In this document: piece by piece, positions 60,159 through 64,000 of the stretch
Layout of the letters: every line of letters starts with the position of its first letter
How positions within the stretch are numbered: position 1 is the first letter of the stretch
Source of the DNA: Acanthochlamys bracteata
Lineage: Eukaryota > Streptophyta > Magnoliopsida > Pandanales > Velloziaceae
Reading direction: 5' to 3'
Assembly: GCA_019914995.1 (NCBI GenBank)
Contig: CM034132.1
Location: 5,603,501-5,667,500 of the forward strand
DNA: 64,000 bases
The notes under the pieces: generated by a model
What the model was told of the DNA's origin: nothing
The model's input: the letters and a program-made list of their open reading frames with translations, nothing else
Database searches by the model: none
Program-made: the position numbers and the translations under genes

Positions 60159-61506
60159 GATAAGTATTCTTCTCACGAAAATTGATTAACTTACTAAGTA
60201 GCGAAAACAACTAATCGTAGAATTAATTGAACAAATTGATCTAAAAAGAGTGAATGCTAAAAACTAAAAAAAGAAAAACTAAACAAGCAAACTCACAAAT
60301 GAGATTTGAAAGATTTAACTACTAGGGCACTTGATTTCACCATTTTCATGCTATCGAAAATTAAAATCTTTACTGACAGTGGGAAAATCCTAATTTTTTT
60401 TGTGAATCAACATACAAGAAAGTTATACCACAAATACTTTCATGAAGTAACTCACTATATCTTTATATGAATTAACATACAAAAAACTCATTAAGTTATA
60501 TGGCATCCTATACTAACTGTGTGATTCATAAGAGAACATTTCTGTCTCTCATTCAATTCATGACATTCATTATAAAAACCAATCCATACATCACATCTCT
60601 ATCTCAATGTGAATCTCAAATTAACTGAATATCGCACACTTACTGAAAAGCATTAAGCAGAATATTGAATACTCAATAAGTAATTCGAAAGCTTCAAATA
60701 GCATAGATTTAAAAATTAAATCAACATAGTTAGCCTACATCATAGCTCAGCAAAGAAGAATTTAGTTCATCTCTTTCAAATATAATAAAATAGAGAGAAA
60801 CATAATAGAGACAAATAGAACGTTGAACAAAGAATGTCGTTAAGCAAAATACCGTATCTTTTCTTTGCTCCTTGTTGCTTTTCATTTTCCTCTCTGTTCT
60901 AGTAGTAAGAAAAATAGAACATAACCCTAAATCAGCCGACTCTACTGCTTTCTTTCCTCCTTTGGAAATCCAAAAATTGAGCATATATAGGGCTTTTCTT
61001 TCTTCTTTCCATAATTAGATTGGTGAAGTGCAAACTAATCCGAACTGTTTGTCTATCTAGTTGCCTGATTTGGGATCTGTTTTGTCTCCCAAAAAATATG
61101 TGAAAATATGAAATTCAAGATCATTATCTTATCTTTCCAACCATAAATCACGCATGTTATTTAAAAATTGGCAATGCCTTCAGCTGCACTTATTCCAAAA
61201 CTGCACACATAATTGAGTTTGCACTATATGTCAACTTTTATCTAAAAATATGTATCAATTGACCGCTGAGAAAACTTTGAGAAACTTAATGAACCAACTC
61301 CAATGTATTGGGTTTCATATCAAACTTGTCATTTGCAAAAAAAATTCCACTAAAAAGTCAAGTTTTCATAAAAAATGTTCAAACTGCACAAAATTGCTAA
61401 AATAAGAAAAACAAAAAAGTAAGGTTCTTTTAATCAATTTTTCTAAATAAAATCAAGCATTTATGATATAAGAGTGTATTATATTGTGTATATATTTTAA
61501 GTACAT
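60159..61506 (-). mobile_element. 5' LTR of the Tat/Athila-type fossil
   Basis: Begins TGATGTACTTAAAATATATAC on minus and runs to the primer site, about 1.35 kb. It defines the family of the LTRs at 8.4-9.8 and 49.2-50.5 kb. No matching 3' LTR is found at 57.5 kb, so the element is truncated there. Confidence 0.75.
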
Positions 61507-62570
61507 CAGTATCTCTTGTGAATTTCTGCCATGATTGAACTCTTACTGTATTGTGAATGATAGCAAAAAAATTTACATGTAACCTCTTTAGATTGGGTAC
61601 AAGGCCGTAGTTCAAACAATTGGAAAAAAATGCTATTGAGGGGGTTTGTGCTTTTTTTATCAAGTTTCCATACTAAGCGCGAAAGCAATAACGTAGATGT
61701 CACCTAGGTGCAGGAGAAAGCAATTCTATGTTCTCTCTGTTTTAACCAATTTTCTTATCATCTTCATTCTCTAAACTATTTCTCTTTTTCTTCATCTCTC
61801 TATGACACAAGAGTTCACATGTATTCTTTCATGCAAAAAATTCATATTAAAGTCTTTTTCCATTCACTCCAAAGAGAGAATGTTATTTTATTTTTTTGTT
61901 CCTTCAAATTTTTAGGTTTAGAGTCTGCTTCTTCTCTTCCAACTCCATGTATAGGATTATGATACAAATTCGAATTGTAAAACCATGCTATGCTAAATAT
62001 TTCAAAAACCAGGTTTGATTGAATACACTTGCACGCCTGCTCCTAGGGCTATGCCTTTATTTATATAGATTGACGCAACTAACTAGAATTTTTCTATAAC
62101 TCTAACTTCTCCATTTATACAGGAGTTCTATTGCAAACAAATAAAGGCCGTAGAGCCCTTATTAGAATGCAACACTCAAAAGGCACTCAGGTGCCATTTG
62201 CCGAAGGGGACACCATTTGCGCCAAGTGCCAAAATTCAAATGGTGTCCTAGGCAGTTAGGAACTGCACTCGGGACATGTTTGGCATTTCCTAGCATGCCT
62301 CCTTGCTCGGCATGAACTTCTCCTTGCTGCTTGTTGGTGCTCCTCTGCTTTCTCTGTACTCTTCATCGCCTCTATTCTCTTGCCGATTGTATCATTCCCC
62401 ACCCCTTCAAAGTCGACATTGTCCTCGAAGCCGAGCAATAATGGCTTGTTCTTAAATACGAAATCTTGAAAGTTTTAAGGGGAGACTTGGCGAATGTCAT
62501 TGAGTTAAGATACATGGAAAACAAGATGTGTCTTCATTGTAGGAGGCAAAGCAAGCCTATATGTCCGATC
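61507..62570 (-). mobile_element. 3' end of a chromovirus-type gypsy element
   Basis: On minus near 62570-62500 the integrase C-terminus is recognisable (RTYRLALPPTMKTHLVFHVS), followed by a spacer reading LGFEDNVDFEGVGNDTI at about 62435-62385, the usual tail of chromovirus pol. The sequence down to 61507 is probably 3' untranslated and LTR sequence, not delimited. Broken and truncated. Confidence 0.6.
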
Positions 62571-64000
62571 GCCCTAAGAAATGGATTTTACAAAAACTAG
62601 AGAAGTTCACCGTTTTGCTATGCACTTAAAATGAACCAAATCTAGACAGTGGCTTGCAAAGTCCATTCTCAGCTCGAGTCTTATTTCGAGATCCGATTTT
62701 TGCTACTGAATGCTGCCACAAAAATCTAGAATAATTTAAGACAAATACATCCACTAATGAAGTCGAGAAAAATCAGCAAATTGGCTGGACAACTGATGGA
62801 CTCAACTGAAACATTCACTTATGCCAAACTTGTTTTTTGGATTCATAGACGAACCAAGCAGTTGAAAGTGCCTTCAGAATATGCTAGATCAATAAAGAAG
62901 AATTTTTTCCAATAGATAATGAGGTTAGTGACTGTAGATATGACTTTTCATATAATGAATTGCAAAAATACTTTTTCTGAATTGTATGACAAATTTAGAA
63001 GCTTGCAAAAGATGTAGAAACCTCTTAAGAAGTGCATGCATGAGAGTGAAAAGATGAATGAAGGGTTAATCGAAGAAATTAACTCATTCCTTAAGAATGC
63101 TCTCTTGAACCAACAGAATGCATGTGATTGTGATGCTAAAAAATCTGAAAACATTAAGCTCATCGTATTCTATGATGATTGGCTCTGTGAAAATGAAAAT
63201 ATTATGCTTAAGAATGACAGGCTAAAAATTGAAAAAACTAAGACGAATAAGATGGCCGACTTGGATACTTTCCTTGCCAAATTTGTAAGAGTTAAGGAAA
63301 GACTTAATGTAATCCTCGGATGCCATAAGGGCATCTTTAGAATGGAATGAATCGATTTTTACCCTAGCAATAAGACTGAATACCTAATGAATGTGCGGGC
63401 TGTAAGTACTTCTTGTACATCATTTCTTACTTGTTTTCATTGTAACAGAACGAGTCATGTCATCAAGTCTTACTGATACATGAAAAATGAAGAGAAAGTT
63501 AACATGATTTGGGTTCTCAAGGGAACTACTAGACTAGCTAACACTAAGGGACCCAAATAAATTTGGATACTAAGATGTGAGCAATCTCTTGCAAGTATGC
63601 ATTGCGGCAGGGAGGAATATATTACCAACTTCAGTTATCTATAGATATACCAAGAACGAAAAGTTACTATTGAAGATGATAGCAAGTCTTTTTGTAACGA
63701 GTATTGTTAAGATTGGTAAAAGATCTTCTTTATGTATTGATAACGTGTTATTTATGAAAGGTTTGAAGTATAATCTTTTGGGCATAAGTCAACTTTGCGA
63801 TATTGGATTGTATGTGACATTCAAAGAAAACTTTTGCTCCATGATCAACTCACTCATCCAGAAATGAAATCATCTAAGGCCGAAGGGCAGATATGTTTAT
63901 GTTATTTTTACAAAAAATTTTCATAACAAAATTTTTTGCCTTATAGCTAGCCAGCAAAAAACCAGTCATTTGTGGGATAGAAGACTCGATAGGTGCAATA
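62571..64000 (+). mobile_element. Ty1/copia fossil, 5' part, runs off the right edge
   Basis: Leader sequence shared with 56520-56850, then gag (about 62940-63560, with FVRVKERLNVILGCHKGIF and a knuckle-like CFHCNRTSH), then the start of protease/pol (about 63570 on, with SLCIDNVLFMKGLKYNLLGI). The order and words are those of copia elements. It already carries several breaks within the window. Confidence 0.75.

Overview
The window is nuclear DNA of a flowering plant: AT-rich, with long introns, one recognisable multi-exon plant U-box gene, a broken plant ribosomal-protein gene, and a dense nest of plant-type LTR retroelement fossils, Tourist, hAT and Mutator-like DNA transposons. No bacterial-style operons, CRISPR arrays, rRNA or convincing tRNA genes are present. 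The species cannot be named from the sequence. All identities rest on reading motifs by eye; no database search was run.

Layout. 1-4.6 kb: 5' half of a U-box E3 ligase gene (PUB5-like) on the minus strand; it runs off the left edge, and four coding exons can be placed. 4.6-6.3 kb: AT-rich spacer with one GC-rich coding-like islet and a near-perfect copy of 228 bp from the U-box gene intron. 6.3-12.6 kb: a Ty3/gypsy fossil (minus) into which a Tat/Athila-type solo LTR and a Tourist MITE have inserted. 12.8-19.9 kb: two foldback DNA elements sharing a (TA)n tract, a 408-bp MITE and a 6.6-kb Mutator-like element (MULE) with roughly 0.75-0.8 kb inverted repeats, subterminal hairpins, T-rich and GTGAATG arrays, and a decayed FAR1-type transposase. 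20.2 kb: broken RPL35 (uL29) piece. 20.4-25 kb: little recognisable. 25-32.7 kb: copia LTRs, a Ty1/copia pol fossil, a gypsy fossil and two more Tourist MITEs.

33-47.5 kb: the most unusual host sequence. It is a minus-strand locus made of repeated blocks that keep splice-site-like borders, led at 47.3-47.5 kb by a GC-rich first-exon-like segment with an E2F-like site just upstream. Its product is not recognised. A 2.6-kb solo LTR with a perfect target-site duplication sits inside one copy.

48.3-64 kb: a plus-strand gypsy fossil interrupted by a Tat/Athila-type LTR, a 3.1-kb LTR carrying a hAT-type MITE, copia LTR sequence, a Tat/Athila-type fossil (minus) primed by tRNA-Asp, the 3' end of a chromovirus, and the 5' part of a copia fossil that runs off the right edge. 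Functionally, the only likely active gene is the U-box gene; the 33-47.5 kb locus is either an odd gene or the wreck of one; the rest is transposon strata.
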